A stretch of DNA of 64,000 nucleotides from an uncultured Collinsella sp. (GCA_958421275.1 CATZLI010000010.1:7613-71612); one strand, 5' to 3'. Shown: positions 50,567 through 59,248, counted from the first letter of the stretch. Program-made: numbers and translations. The notes: generated from the sequence alone by a model not told the origin.

Positions 50567-50675
50567 GATGCGAAAGCTGCGGACGGCATACTCCGCATAG
50601 ACGTTACGCCCAAATATGCGGCTGCGAGCGCAAGGCCCGCGGCCGCATTTGTATGTAGGGAGTAGGAGGGTCGAC

Positions 50676-51497
50676 ATGCTCAACGACTTCTACCATATGC
50701 TTGATCCTGTCGCGATCTCGGCGGGCCCCATCACCATCTACTGGTACGGCCTGGCCTACGTGGTCGGCGCTCTGCTCACGGCGGTCGTCATGTACCGCAC
50801 ACAGCGTCGCTGGGGCTTTAACATCACGATTGACGACCTGACGAGTGTCGTGGTCGGCGTGGTCTTTGGCCTCATTATCGGTGCGCGCCTGTTCTACGTC
50901 GTCTTTTATGGTGATGGCTACTACTGGGCGCACCCGCTCGAGATCTTTGCCACCAACGAGGGCGGCATGAGCTTCCATGGCGGCTTGGTGGGCGGCATTA
51001 TCGGCGGCATCATTGTGTGCCGCATGTATAAGCTCGATGCCTGGACTTTGGCAGACCTTGCCGTCATAGGCGCGCCGCTGGCCTTGTGCCTGGGCCGTTG
51101 TGCCAACTTTGTCAACGGTGAGCTGTGGGGCAAGCCGACCGATCTGCCATGGGGCGTGGTCTTTGGCGGGGCTGCGGGCGATATGCCGCGTCACCCCTCC
51201 CAGCTCTACGAGGCATTTCTTGAGGGCATCGTGCTCTTTTGCATTCTGCAGGTGCTCAGCCGCAAAAAGCCGCTACTGCCCCAAGGCACGTTTATGGGCG
51301 TGTTTGTGATGGGTTACGGCATCGTCCGCTTCCTCATTGAGTTTGTGCGCGTGCCCGATGCCCAGCTGGGCTATCTGCTTGGTGGCGTCATCACGATGGG
51401 TCAGCTGCTGAGCCTGCCGCTCGTAATCGCGGGCCTGGCGCTCATCATCTTTGCTCGTCGCCGCAACCAACCCCAGCGCATCTACCTCGACGCCTAA
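50676..51497 (+). CDS. lgt: Prolipoprotein diacylglyceryl transferase
   Basis: A membrane enzyme attaching diacylglycerol to the lipobox cysteine of exported lipoproteins, such as the binding protein at 28833. 273 residues, about seven helices. Seen: ITIYWYGLAYVVGALL, FHGGLVGGIIGG (His near residue 103 in the essential HGG segment), the Lgt signature GRCANFVNGELWG and RHPSQLYEAFLEG. ATG 50676 follows GGAGGGTCGAC. A longer frame from 50616 is not supported. It ends 3 bp before a repeat element. Confidence 0.95.
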   Translation: MLNDFYHMLDPVAISAGPITIYWYGLAYVVGALLTAVVMYRTQRRWGFNITIDDLTSVVVGVVFGLIIGARLFYVVFYGDGYYWAHPLEIFATNEGGMSFHGGLVGGIIGGIIVCRMYKLDAWTLADLAVIGAPLALCLGRCANFVNGELWGKPTDLPWGVVFGGAAGDMPRHPSQLYEAFLEGIVLFCILQVLSRKKPLLPQGTFMGVFVMGYGIVRFLIEFVRVPDAQLGYLLGGVITMGQLLSLPLVIAGLALIIFARRRNQPQRIYLDA

Positions 51498-51498
51498 C

Positions 51499-51530
51499 CA
51501 CCACAAAGGGGACAGGCACCTTTGTGGCGG
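51499..51530 (+). repeat. GGGGACAGG-core hairpin, CCACAAAGG type
   Basis: CCACCACAAAGG and CCTTTGTGGCGG flank GGACAGGCA. It starts just after the lgt stop and is followed 42 bp later by a different element type in the opposite orientation. Confidence 0.82.
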
Positions 51531-51572
51531 TTCGCTGGGCAACGATGACAGAACAATAACGTTTCCCCAGAT

Positions 51573-51611
51573 AAAACCTGCCAAAATAAACCTGTCCCTA
51601 TTTGGCAGGTT
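51573..51611 (-). repeat. GGGACAGG-core hairpin, CCTGCCAAAA type
   Basis: Minus strand: CCTGCCAAATAGGGACAGG, then TTTATTTTGGCAGG and the TTTTATCTGGGGAAAC flank. One stem base is changed. Located just before the DUF6020 gene. Confidence 0.85.
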
Positions 51612-51631
51612 TCTAGAAAGGCTTTCGGACT

Positions 51632-53815
51632 GTGAAGGATTCCGACCTCTCCACAACGGCTGCGCGCGACGCTGCCCGCATCGTCTGGTTTAAGCGCTAC
51701 CCCGCCAAGCAGACGCTCATCGCATTTTTGCTCGCGCTGTTGGCGACCACGGCGTTTTCCATCGATCCTGCCCCGGTGTCGAGCAACGCAGTCTTGGCGA
51801 TTGACCCCAAAGCCTCGGGCATGCTGTACGTGTGCTACGAGGTGCTCCTCTCGTTTGCCGGCCATACCGACGCGGTCATGCTGCTTGCACTTGCCTGCCT
51901 GCTCACCTTGCCGTTTCGCTACGTGTTCTTTGGCCGTGGCGACACCTGGCGTCCATCGATCATTCTGCCGTCGCTGCTCTTCGCCATCTGCATGGTGTTC
52001 GGCCGCAGCTACGATCTCACCGACTCGGCCGAGATTGTCCTTGGCGACAAAGCCCGCATCATCTGCGCCTGGATTGGCGGCGCGGGCTGGATGCTCTTGG
52101 CGGTCGTTGCCTTCTACCTTGCCTTTGAGTGTCTAGATTGGCTGAGCTCTCGGCGCATTCCGTTTTCCGAAGCGCACTTTGGCCGCGTATGGCGTGTGAC
52201 TCACGCCGTGCTCTCGGTCCATCCCTTTGCCGAGCCCTTCCTGGTGCTTATGATCGCCTGGACGCCCACGCTCATCGCTTCGCTGCCTGGCCTTTTTATG
52301 GGAGATACGGGCGCGCAGATTCGCCAGTGGTTCAACTATCCCAACGGCACGAGCGACTACCTGCGCCTACTCAACCCCAACGTGCTGCTCAACGGGCATC
52401 ATCCTGTAGTGCACACGGCCATTATCGGCTCGTGCGTTCAGCTGGGGCTTTCACTGTTCAACAGCGCCAACGCAGGTCTTGCCATCTATACCTGCGCTCA
52501 ATTTGTCATCACGGCTGCCTGCATGGCCTATTCCATTTCGTCGCTGCGCAAACTGGGCGTGAGCCTGCCGGTTCGCGGTGCGATCCTGCTGTTCTTTGCG
52601 TTTATGCCGATGTTCTCTAACTACGCGGCGTTGCTCACCAAAGACGTGCTCTTTGCCGACGCGTTCTTGGTGCTGCTGGTACAGACCGTCAAGCTCGTGG
52701 CATGTGGCTTGCCCCGTCGTGATGCCAATGTCGAGCGAGCGGGCGAGAAAGCCCCCGTGCTCTTTGCGCGCCACGACTGGCTGCTGCTCGCTCTGGGCGC
52801 CATGGGTTCCACGTTTCTGCGCAACGGCGGCCTGGTGTTTCCCCTGGCGGCATGCGTAATCGCGGCGGCGTTTTGCGTATGGGACGTGCATGTGGCTCGT
52901 CGTGCAGCCAAGCAGACTGGCGCTGCGCCTTCGGGCGCCATCCCGCGTTTCCGCTGGGTTGGCGTTCTCGCGGTGCTCGCGCTCTGCCTTGCCTCTAATA
53001 TGTACTTCACCAAGGTCTTTATGCCGGCGCACGACATTACGCCCGGCTCCAAGCGCGAAATCCTTTCGATTCCGTTCCAGCAGACGGCTCGTTTCGTCCA
53101 AAAGCACGACGGCCTCAACTCGGGCGTCAACCCTACGGTTAAGGAGGACGGCACCATCGTGGAGGCTCCTTGCGACGGCTTGGTGACCGACGAAGAGCGT
53201 GCCGCGATCGATCGTGTACTCAAGTACGAGAACCTGGGCCGCCGCTACAACCCCGACAAGTCCGATGCCGTCAAGAACTGCTTTAACGAGTACGCCTCGC
53301 AGGAGGACATCGATGCCTATTTTGAGGTATGGGCTCAGATGTTTAAGAAGGATCCCGAGTGCTATATTTCGGCGCTTATCAATAACTACTATGGTTATTT
53401 TTATCCGAGCGCGCGCGATGCCTGGGTCTACAGCACGGCGCGTAGCGCCGAGATCATGGCGCGTCCCGACAACCTCAAGTACTTCGACTTCCATCCGGTT
53501 GACAGCAACGTGGTGCGCTGGTGTGACCACCTGATCAATCTGTACCGTGTGGCGGTGCAGCGCATCCCGTTTATCTCGCTCACCATGAGCTCGGCCACCT
53601 ATGTGTGGATCATGATCGCCGTGGTGGTCTACCTGCTGCGTCGTCATTCATGGCGTGCGCTGGCGATCTGGGTGCCGCTGTTGGGCGTACTCGCCGTGTG
53701 CCTGATTGGCCCGTGCAACGGCTCGACCTACATGCGCTACCTGTATCCGGTCATCGCCTGCATGCCCTTCGCCATCGGCGCCACCGTCACCCGCAGCGAC
53801 TTCCTCTGGTCCTAA
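51632..53815 (+). CDS. DUF6020 family multi-pass membrane protein
   Basis: 727 residues. About 13 hydrophobic segments in a glycosyltransferase-C-like layout: LIAFLLALLATTAF at the N-terminus, then FMPMFSNYAALLTKDVLFA, a large external domain at about 470-650 containing NPTVKEDGTIVEAPCDGL, and C-terminal helices (VWIMIAVVVYLL, YLYPVIACMPFAIGA). The family resembles membrane glycosyltransferases without proof of activity, and a role in cell-envelope polysaccharide is an inference. The start is GTG 51632; AGAAAGG lies about 11 bases upstream. It ends next to a further repeat element. Confidence 0.7.
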   Translation: MKDSDLSTTAARDAARIVWFKRYPAKQTLIAFLLALLATTAFSIDPAPVSSNAVLAIDPKASGMLYVCYEVLLSFAGHTDAVMLLALACLLTLPFRYVFFGRGDTWRPSIILPSLLFAICMVFGRSYDLTDSAEIVLGDKARIICAWIGGAGWMLLAVVAFYLAFECLDWLSSRRIPFSEAHFGRVWRVTHAVLSVHPFAEPFLVLMIAWTPTLIASLPGLFMGDTGAQIRQWFNYPNGTSDYLRLLNPNVLLNGHHPVVHTAIIGSCVQLGLSLFNSANAGLAIYTCAQFVITAACMAYSISSLRKLGVSLPVRGAILLFFAFMPMFSNYAALLTKDVLFADAFLVLLVQTVKLVACGLPRRDANVERAGEKAPVLFARHDWLLLALGAMGSTFLRNGGLVFPLAACVIAAAFCVWDVHVARRAAKQTGAAPSGAIPRFRWVGVLAVLALCLASNMYFTKVFMPAHDITPGSKREILSIPFQQTARFVQKHDGLNSGVNPTVKEDGTIVEAPCDGLVTDEERAAIDRVLKYENLGRRYNPDKSDAVKNCFNEYASQEDIDAYFEVWAQMFKKDPECYISALINNYYGYFYPSARDAWVYSTARSAEIMARPDNLKYFDFHPVDSNVVRWCDHLINLYRVAVQRIPFISLTMSSATYVWIMIAVVVYLLRRHSWRALAIWVPLLGVLAVCLIGPCNGSTYMRYLYPVIACMPFAIGATVTRSDFLWS

Positions 53816-53850
53816 CTTGGTGCATTGGGGTCAGGTTTCTTTGCACCAAA
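53816..53850 (+). repeat. GGGGTCAGG-core hairpin, TTGGTGCA type
   Basis: TTGGTGCA (53817-53824) pairs with TGCACCAA (53842-53849) around TTGGGGTCAGGTTTCTT. It begins directly after the DUF6020 stop. The reverse complement of this core occurs at 18740-18760. Confidence 0.75.
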
Positions 53851-53979
53851 GGGGGCATCATCACGACGCCTTCATTTTGGGGTTTATCTCGCAGGCCAGT
53901 AGGTATATCATAACGACGTTTGTTTATATTGCCCGAGCATCTGCGCTGGGCTTTAGGTCGAAACCGATAGGAGACACGT

Positions 53980-54786
53980 ATGTCCGGACACTCTAAGTGG
54001 GCCACAACCAAGCATCGTAAGGGCGCGCAGGACGCCAAGCGTTCCGCCCTCTTCTCCAAGCTCAGCCGCAACATCACCGTTGCTGCCCGTCTCGGCGGTG
54101 ACCCGCTGCCCGAGAACAACGCCAGCCTCGCCGCTGCTGTTGCCAAGGCCAAGGCTCAGTCCATGCCTAAGGACAAGATCAAGTCCGCTATCGACAAGGC
54201 TTTTGGTTCGGGTGCTGACGCCGCCGTCTACGAGAACATCGTGTACGAGGGCTACGGTCCTGCCGGTGTCGCCGTCTACGTCGACTGCCTGACCGACAAC
54301 CGCAACCGCACCGCCGCTGATGTCCGTTCCGCCTTCTCCCACGCTGGTGGCAACCTGGGTACCTCCGGCTCCGTCGCCTTCCAGTTTGAGCGCAAGGGCC
54401 AGATCGTCGTCGCCAAGGAGATCCTGGACGAGAACGCCAAGAAGGAGACCATGATCGCCAACGGTGCTGCCGGTGACGAGGATGAGTTTATGATGGCCAT
54501 CGCCGAGGCCGGTGGCGAGGACTACGAGGATGCCGGCGAGGAGTGGATCGTCTGGACTACTGCCAACGAGGTCATGGCTGTCTCCAAGGCGCTCGAGGAG
54601 CAGGGCGTCCAGGTCAAGGGCTCCGAGACCACCATGGTCCCGACCACCCCGACCGAGGTTTCTGGCGCCGACGCCAAGAAGGTTCAGCGCCTCATCGACC
54701 GTCTTGAGGAGCTCGACGACGTCCAGGATGTTTACAGCACCATGGACATGACCGACGAGGTCATCGCTGCCCTCGAGGAGGAGTAG
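53980..54786 (+). CDS. YebC/PmpR family DNA-binding transcriptional regulator (TACO1-like)
   Basis: 268 residues with the three-domain YebC fold. Seen: N-terminal MSGHSKWATTKHRKGAQD, then LFSKLSRNITVAARLGG, MPKDKIKSAIDKAFG, FSHAGGNLGTSGSVAF and the C-terminal RLIDRLEELDDVQDVYS. The family is almost universal; members affect transcription or help translation of proline-rich stretches. Codon use is strongly biased to preferred C-ending codons, suggesting high expression. ATAGGAGACACGT precedes the ATG. It is followed by a clear terminator. Confidence 0.95.
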   Translation: MSGHSKWATTKHRKGAQDAKRSALFSKLSRNITVAARLGGDPLPENNASLAAAVAKAKAQSMPKDKIKSAIDKAFGSGADAAVYENIVYEGYGPAGVAVYVDCLTDNRNRTAADVRSAFSHAGGNLGTSGSVAFQFERKGQIVVAKEILDENAKKETMIANGAAGDEDEFMMAIAEAGGEDYEDAGEEWIVWTTANEVMAVSKALEEQGVQVKGSETTMVPTTPTEVSGADAKKVQRLIDRLEELDDVQDVYSTMDMTDEVIAALEEE

Positions 54787-54855
54787 CGCCCGCACGGGTT
54801 AAGCCGTGCATATCTGGGCATAATGAAGCGAGCATGCAAGCCTCGTGGAATAGAT

Positions 54856-54898
54856 GAGCCGGATCCGCGTGCGTAGAGCACCGGACCCGGCTCTTTTA
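54856..54898 (+). terminator. Terminator of the yebC-like gene
   Basis: GAGCCGGATCCG pairs with CGGACCCGGCTC (54856-54867, 54882-54893) with one mismatch, followed by TTTTATA. Confidence 0.75.
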
Positions 54899-54952
54899 TA
54901 ATGATGCGAACCGTTTTGCATTTTGAGAGCCGAGATTTGAAGGGAGCGCCAC

Positions 54953-55498
54953 GTGCGCGTACTCAAACGAGCCCTAGCGATCGTGTATCTTGCCGCCGCC
55001 ATCGTGGCGCTGGGTACGCTTGTCTGCCAGTTTTGGGGGCCGTATACGTATCGCTTTATGCTGCTGATGCGCGACCCCATGCCGCGCATTGTCGTGACGG
55101 CATGCGGCGGTGTCGTGGCGCTCGGCGTGCTCGTGGGTTTCTTCCGCCTGATGTTTGCTCGTCGCGAGCCGTCCTGCGTGCATCCGGCGGGGGAGCGCAA
55201 TATCGAGGTCACGCTCGCTGCCCTCTCCTCGTGTGCTCGTACCGCGGCAGAGCGCGACAACCGAGTGATGATCGAGCATGTCGAGGCGCGCGTGCAGGGC
55301 TCCGACGAATCGCACGTCCGTTTTAAGGTCGACGCCATCGCGCTCGACGACCGGGATGTGGCCTCCCAAGCTATCGCGATGCAGCAACGTATCGAGGAGG
55401 CCTGCGACACTATGCTCGGCACGCCGGGCACGACTGCGCGCGTTCGTTTTTTGCCATCCAAGACTACCGTCCAGACCGTGGAGGTTTCCGGTGAGTGA
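54953..55498 (+). CDS. amaP: AmaP-like alkaline shock response membrane anchor protein
   Basis: 181 residues: two N-terminal membrane helices (AIVYLAAAIVALGTLVCQF and IVVTACGGVVALGVLVGFF) followed by a cytosolic domain. The helical pair plus Asp23-partner layout matches AmaP, which anchors Asp23/Gls24 to the membrane in Gram-positive bacteria. It is the first of three genes: its stop overlaps the GTG of the DUF2273 gene, and the Asp23 gene follows. The start is GTG 54953 after GAAGGGAGCGCCAC. Confidence 0.8.
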   Translation: MRVLKRALAIVYLAAAIVALGTLVCQFWGPYTYRFMLLMRDPMPRIVVTACGGVVALGVLVGFFRLMFARREPSCVHPAGERNIEVTLAALSSCARTAAERDNRVMIEHVEARVQGSDESHVRFKVDAIALDDRDVASQAIAMQQRIEEACDTMLGTPGTTARVRFLPSKTTVQTVEVSGE

Positions 55499-55868
55499 TA
55501 CCAATCAAGACAAGACCGTCCGCACCCCGCGCCTGACTATCGATCAGAGCGCCGCGCCGGCAGGCGAGGTCGTCGATCCTAAGGTGGAGGGTACCGAGTC
55601 ACATGACGCGGTCGCCGATGATTTTGATGAGGCCATGGGTCTCATCAAGGGTACGGGGGCAGCCATCTGGAGCTATGCCGTCCGTCATCCCAACACCACG
55701 CTTGGAGCCGTCGCTGGTTTTGTGCTCGCCGTGCTGGTGCTCACGCTCGGCCTGTGGGATACGCTCGTCATCGCTTTCTTTGTGCTGATAGGCGCCGTGA
55801 TTGGCCAGATCCGCGACGGCGAGAACGGGATCGTCAACTTCTTCGGCCGTCTGTTTAGCGGCCGCTAG
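55491..55868 (+). CDS. DUF2273 small membrane protein
   Basis: 125 residues with a charged N-terminal tail of about 65 residues and two close helices (TTLGAVAGFVLAVLVLTLGLW and VIAFFVLIGAVIG), ending IRDGENGIVNFFGRLFSGR. DUF2273 proteins accompany AmaP and Asp23 in the same operon in many Firmicutes and Actinobacteria. The GTG 55491 overlaps the amaP stop by eight bases with GGAGG upstream, so coupled translation is expected. The frame is open further upstream but that is the antiphase shadow of amaP. Confidence 0.85.
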   Translation: MSDTNQDKTVRTPRLTIDQSAAPAGEVVDPKVEGTESHDAVADDFDEAMGLIKGTGAAIWSYAVRHPNTTLGAVAGFVLAVLVLTLGLWDTLVIAFFVLIGAVIGQIRDGENGIVNFFGRLFSGR

Positions 55869-55912
55869 TATGTATTCGACCGCCGCGTGTGCGGTGGGCA
55901 TAAGGAGGAACC

Positions 55913-56434
55913 ATGGCTTTTAACACGAAGGTCGATGTGGCCGATACTGAGCCCGAGGCAGACGAGACCGTCGCCGCCGAGGCCGAGGACGTAACGCTCG
56001 AGGACGAGGCGCTCGTCGAGGCCGAACCCGCCGACGATGCGGACGAGGATGATGAGGAAACAGACGAGTCCGAGGACTCGCTGACCTATTCCAACGGTGT
56101 AATCGAGAAGATCGTCGCCATGGCCACCCGCGAGGTGCCGCACGTCCTGGGCATGAAGGGCAACCTCATGCACTTTGTGCAGGAGCAGTTTGGTGCCGAG
56201 AACCTGACCAAGGGCGTGACGGTCGAGGTCACCGATGACAACCGCGTGGTCGTCAACATTTCCGTCATTATCGAGTACGGCGCCTACGCGCCCGCGATTT
56301 TCGACGACGTCAAGGCGCGCGTGACCGAGCGTCTGGCCGCGATGACCGGCCTTGAGGTGGCAGGCGTCAACCTACGCATCGAGGATGTCATCACCCCCGA
56401 GGAGTACGAGCACCGCACCAACCAGCACGAGTAA
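55913..56434 (+). CDS. Asp23/Gls24 family envelope stress response protein
   Basis: 173 residues. The first 55 are extremely acidic and disordered (for example DADEDDEETDESEDS), longer than in most relatives. The Asp23/Gls24 domain follows: YSNGVIEKIVAMATREVPHV, GVTVEVTDDNRVVVNISVII, EYGAYAPAIFDDVKARVTERL and VAGVNLRIEDVI. It would be membrane-tethered by AmaP and support envelope integrity under alkaline or cell-wall stress (known from Staphylococcus). AAGGAGGAACC precedes the ATG. The operon ends with a repeat element and a terminator. Confidence 0.92.
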   Translation: MAFNTKVDVADTEPEADETVAAEAEDVTLEDEALVEAEPADDADEDDEETDESEDSLTYSNGVIEKIVAMATREVPHVLGMKGNLMHFVQEQFGAENLTKGVTVEVTDDNRVVVNISVIIEYGAYAPAIFDDVKARVTERLAAMTGLEVAGVNLRIEDVITPEEYEHRTNQHE

Positions 56435-56474
56435 CCTACCAAAAAGGGATGTTTATTTTAGCAGGTTTTATCTG
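56435..56474 (+). repeat. Decayed GGGACAGG-core hairpin element
   Basis: CCTACCAAAAAGGGATG, then TTTATTTTAGCAGG and the TTTTATCTGCGAAAA flank. The core has lost CAG (GGGATG) and the stem has mismatches, so this is the most worn copy. It starts right at the Asp23 stop. Confidence 0.75.
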
Positions 56475-56485
56475 CGAAAACGTCA

Positions 56486-56527
56486 AACGGCCGGCCGCAC
56501 GGATGTATGTGCGGCCGGCCGTTATTT
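56486..56527 (+). terminator. Terminator of the AmaP/DUF2273/Asp23 operon
   Basis: AACGGCCGGCCGCAC (56486-56500) pairs with GTGCGGCCGGCCGTT (56509-56523), followed by ATTTGT. The T-run is short. Confidence 0.7.
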
Positions 56528-56639
56528 GTATGTCCCCGATGTAGGCATACCGCTCGTCTAACTAGGGGTTGCAATCGTCGTGTTCCGCGTTACCCTAATG
56601 GGCGCATTGTTTCCAAATTGTTAACGAGGGGTTGCCGTA

Positions 56640-57662
56640 ATGGCTGACGAGCACGAAACAGAAAGCCAGGCATGGGCGATTGAGGCTGCCGCGGCAGAGG
56701 CGGCATCGCGAGCTGCCGAGGAGGTACATCGTCCTCCCGTGGTGCCGATGGAGCGCGTGGTTGATCGCACCGATATCGAGCGCGGCGAGCGTGCCGGCCA
56801 AAAGCGTAGCCAGGAGCCAGGCTTCCCGCGCTTTTTCGCCGAGCTCAATCTGGGCCTGATTCTTACGGCCTTTGCCATCGTTGCGTTTAAAACCCCTAAT
56901 CACTTTGCTTTTGGCGGCACCTCGGGCGTGTCGGTTATTCTGTCCACGCTGTTCCCGACCCTGCCCGTCGGCGTCTTTATGTGGATTATCAACGCGGTTC
57001 TCGTCGTTTTGGGCTTTATCTTTTTGGAGCGCAAGGCAATCCTGTGGAGCGTCTTCGCCTCGTTTGCGCTGTCCGCCTATGTTTCGCTTTTCGAGCTCTT
57101 TATCCCGACCAGTGTCTCGATGACGGGCGATATGTGGCTCGACCTGTGTTTTGCCGTGATTCTGCCGGCGCTCGGCAGCGCCATCGTCTTTGATATCGGC
57201 GCCTCGACGGGTGGCACGGACATTCTTGCCATGATCCTCAAGCGCCGCACGACGCTCGAGATTGGCCGCGCCCTGCTGCTGGTCGATATCGGCATCGTGG
57301 CCATCGCGGCCTTCTTGTACGGCCCGCGTGTCGGTCTGTATTGCGTGCTCGGCCTGTTTGCCAAGACGCTTGTGGTCGACAAAGCCATCGAGAGCATTCA
57401 CCTTCGTAAGGTCTGCACGGTCATTTGTTCCGAGCCCCTTAAGGTCGAGGAGTTTATCGTCAAGCATCTCAACCGTACGGCGACCATTAGTCGCGGCTAC
57501 GGTGCCTTCTCGGGCAAGTGCGTGACGGTGATCATGAGCGTGCTGAGCCGTCGCGAGGCCGTGCAACTGCGCCGCTATGCGCGCGAGGTCGATCCGGGTG
57601 CCTTTATCACGATTGTCGACAGTTCCGAGATCGTCGGCAAGGGTTTCCGCGGCACGAACTAG
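56640..57662 (+). CDS. YitT family membrane protein (with DUF2179 domain)
   Basis: 340 residues. A charged, helix-forming N-terminal extension (1-65, not in typical members) precedes five or so membrane helices of the YitT type: TPNHFAFGGTSGVSVILSTL (family signature), FIFLERKAILWSVFASFALSAYVS, FDIGASTGGTDILAMILKRRT, LLLVDIGIVAIAAFLYG. The C-terminal cytosolic DUF2179 domain follows (TATISRGYGAFSGKCVTVIMSVLSRREAVQL in parts). Transported compound unknown. ACGAGGGGTTGCCGTA precedes the ATG. It stands alone after the Asp23 operon terminator. Confidence 0.9.
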   Translation: MADEHETESQAWAIEAAAAEAASRAAEEVHRPPVVPMERVVDRTDIERGERAGQKRSQEPGFPRFFAELNLGLILTAFAIVAFKTPNHFAFGGTSGVSVILSTLFPTLPVGVFMWIINAVLVVLGFIFLERKAILWSVFASFALSAYVSLFELFIPTSVSMTGDMWLDLCFAVILPALGSAIVFDIGASTGGTDILAMILKRRTTLEIGRALLLVDIGIVAIAAFLYGPRVGLYCVLGLFAKTLVVDKAIESIHLRKVCTVICSEPLKVEEFIVKHLNRTATISRGYGAFSGKCVTVIMSVLSRREAVQLRRYAREVDPGAFITIVDSSEIVGKGFRGTN

Positions 57663-57811
57663 CGCGAACGCATTCATCAAACAATCGAAAAGCGCCTCGC
57701 GCGTTGCAAATACGTCATCTAAGAGTATTTGAACTCACATTGGGTGATAATGATGCCAAAGACATCGTTTGCGATCCAGGTGATTCGCTCTAGATACGAA
57801 GGGATGATTCT

Positions 57812-59128
57812 ATGTTCTGCTCGCAGTGTGGCGCCCCCATGGGCGATAACGACAAGTTCTGCGGCGTGTGTGGTGCTCCTAATGCCGGTGCCGCTGGCCC
57901 CGCTCCCCAGGGACAGCCTCAGCCCCAGCAGTTTGTTCCGCAACCGCCCGTGGCGAATGCGCCAAAGGGCTGTGTGGTTCAGGCGTTCCAGGATATGACC
58001 AAGACCCCGGGCGTGCTTCAGCGTGTATGCCAAATCGCGTTTTTGCCGGCGCTGATTTGCGTTGTGTCGGTGCTCGTGTTGTTTATTCCCGTTATTGGCG
58101 GCATTGCGGCTGCCATCGGCTTTTTGGCAGCTTGCATTGCGAGCGTGTGCGGTTCCGGCTTTGGCATCGAGTGGGGTCGCGATCTGTCGCTTAAGATCGA
58201 TGACGGCATGGATCGTCCGCTGATGCGTTCCACGTCGTTTGGTCTCGGAGTCTTTTCGAGCGTTATTTCGGTCGTGCTCGAGGTTATCGCTGCCATTCCC
58301 GTTATCGGTGTAGTGCTTTCGCTGGTGGAGGGCGTGGCGCTTGGTGCCGCAGGCTCGTACTCCTACTATGGCTCCTATGCGCTCGAGGCTGCGCTGTTCG
58401 GTGCGCTCGGCCTGCTTGTCCTGGCTATGATTGCCACGGCAGTCTTGGGGGTCTTCTTTAAGATGTTCGCCGACATTGCCGTGATGCACTTTGCGGTGAC
58501 CGGGCGCGTTGAGAGCGCGTTTTCGCTCGACAAGGTCTGGGCGGCGTTTAAGCACAACAAGACCAAGCTGTTCTGCGCTTCGTTCCTTCCCGAGTTTTTG
58601 ACGGGCCTGGTTTCCAACGCCATTACGTGGATCTTGACAGCTGTCTTTGGTGCCATCGCCGGAATTGGCGCGTACGGCTATTACTATCGCCCCACGGGTA
58701 TCGAGGCGATTGTTACCGCCGGTGGTGTCACGCTCGTATTGTTCCTGGTGCTGATTGCATTCGTCACGGTGTTCCTTACGGTCTTTGGCAAGATGCTCAA
58801 GCACCGTGCCGTTGGCTATTGGGCTGCACGTTATGCAAGCGAATGGGCCGATGAGGACAAGGACGACGTTTTGACTTTTGTGCTCCCGGGTGAGAAGAAG
58901 CCTGCTCCTGCGGGATTCAATCCCACGGCAGCCACTGGTGCTGCGCCTGCCCCGGCACCCGCGCCTGCACCTGCCCCGGCACCCGCGCCTGCCCCTGCCC
59001 CGGCACCTGCTCCTGTCCCCGCACCGGCGTCCGAGGCGACGCCTGCGGAGCCCGATTGGGATGCCGTTGCCACGCCGGCGGATGAGCCGGGCGATAATCC
59101 TGCTGCCGAAAACAATCAAACCGAATAG
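57812..59128 (+). CDS. Zinc-ribbon multi-pass membrane protein (DUF4013-like) with a Pro-Ala repeat tail
   Basis: 438 residues. N-terminal zinc ribbon MFCSQCGAPMGDNDKFCGVCGAP (in parts, four cysteines), a Pro/Gln linker, then a membrane region with seven or so helices (LPALICVVSVLVLFIPVIGG, LVLAMIATAVLGVFFKMF, WILTAVFGAIAGIGAYGYYY) of DUF4013 type, and a C-terminal Pro-Ala dipeptide repeat of about 20 units at residues 377-410 followed by an acidic tail. The dipeptide repeat is a DNA tandem repeat at 58938-59030 and may vary in length. Function unknown. The ATG 57812 follows ACGAAGGGATGATTCT. Confidence 0.75.
   Translation: MFCSQCGAPMGDNDKFCGVCGAPNAGAAGPAPQGQPQPQQFVPQPPVANAPKGCVVQAFQDMTKTPGVLQRVCQIAFLPALICVVSVLVLFIPVIGGIAAAIGFLAACIASVCGSGFGIEWGRDLSLKIDDGMDRPLMRSTSFGLGVFSSVISVVLEVIAAIPVIGVVLSLVEGVALGAAGSYSYYGSYALEAALFGALGLLVLAMIATAVLGVFFKMFADIAVMHFAVTGRVESAFSLDKVWAAFKHNKTKLFCASFLPEFLTGLVSNAITWILTAVFGAIAGIGAYGYYYRPTGIEAIVTAGGVTLVLFLVLIAFVTVFLTVFGKMLKHRAVGYWAARYASEWADEDKDDVLTFVLPGEKKPAPAGFNPTAATGAAPAPAPAPAPAPAPAPAPAPAPAPVPAPASEATPAEPDWDAVATPADEPGDNPAAENNQTE
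58938..59030 (+). repeat. GC-rich dipeptide-coding tandem repeat (Pro-Ala)
   Basis: Repeating GCACCCGCGCCTGCCCCTGC-like units coding (AP)n inside the zinc-ribbon gene. Slippage here would change the linker length in steps of six bases without breaking the frame. Confidence 0.7.
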
Positions 59129-59236
59129 CCGGTCGAGGCGCCCTGGGCAACTGAGCCCGGGGTGCCTTTTTCTACTGCGAAAGCAAGAAAATGCCTGGGA
59201 AAACGGTTGCAGCAAAATTTCTCGGAAATTGGTCAA

Positions 59237-59248
59237 TGTTGCGCAACA
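59237..59248. promoter_or_regulatory. TGTTGCGCAACA palindrome upstream of the DUF4234 gene
   Basis: Same 12-bp palindrome as at 42933-42944, here 76 bp before ATG 59324, in the context TCAATGTTGCGCAACAACG. It is 16 kb from the other copy, so it marks two unlinked genes encoding cell-surface or membrane proteins. Confidence 0.5.
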
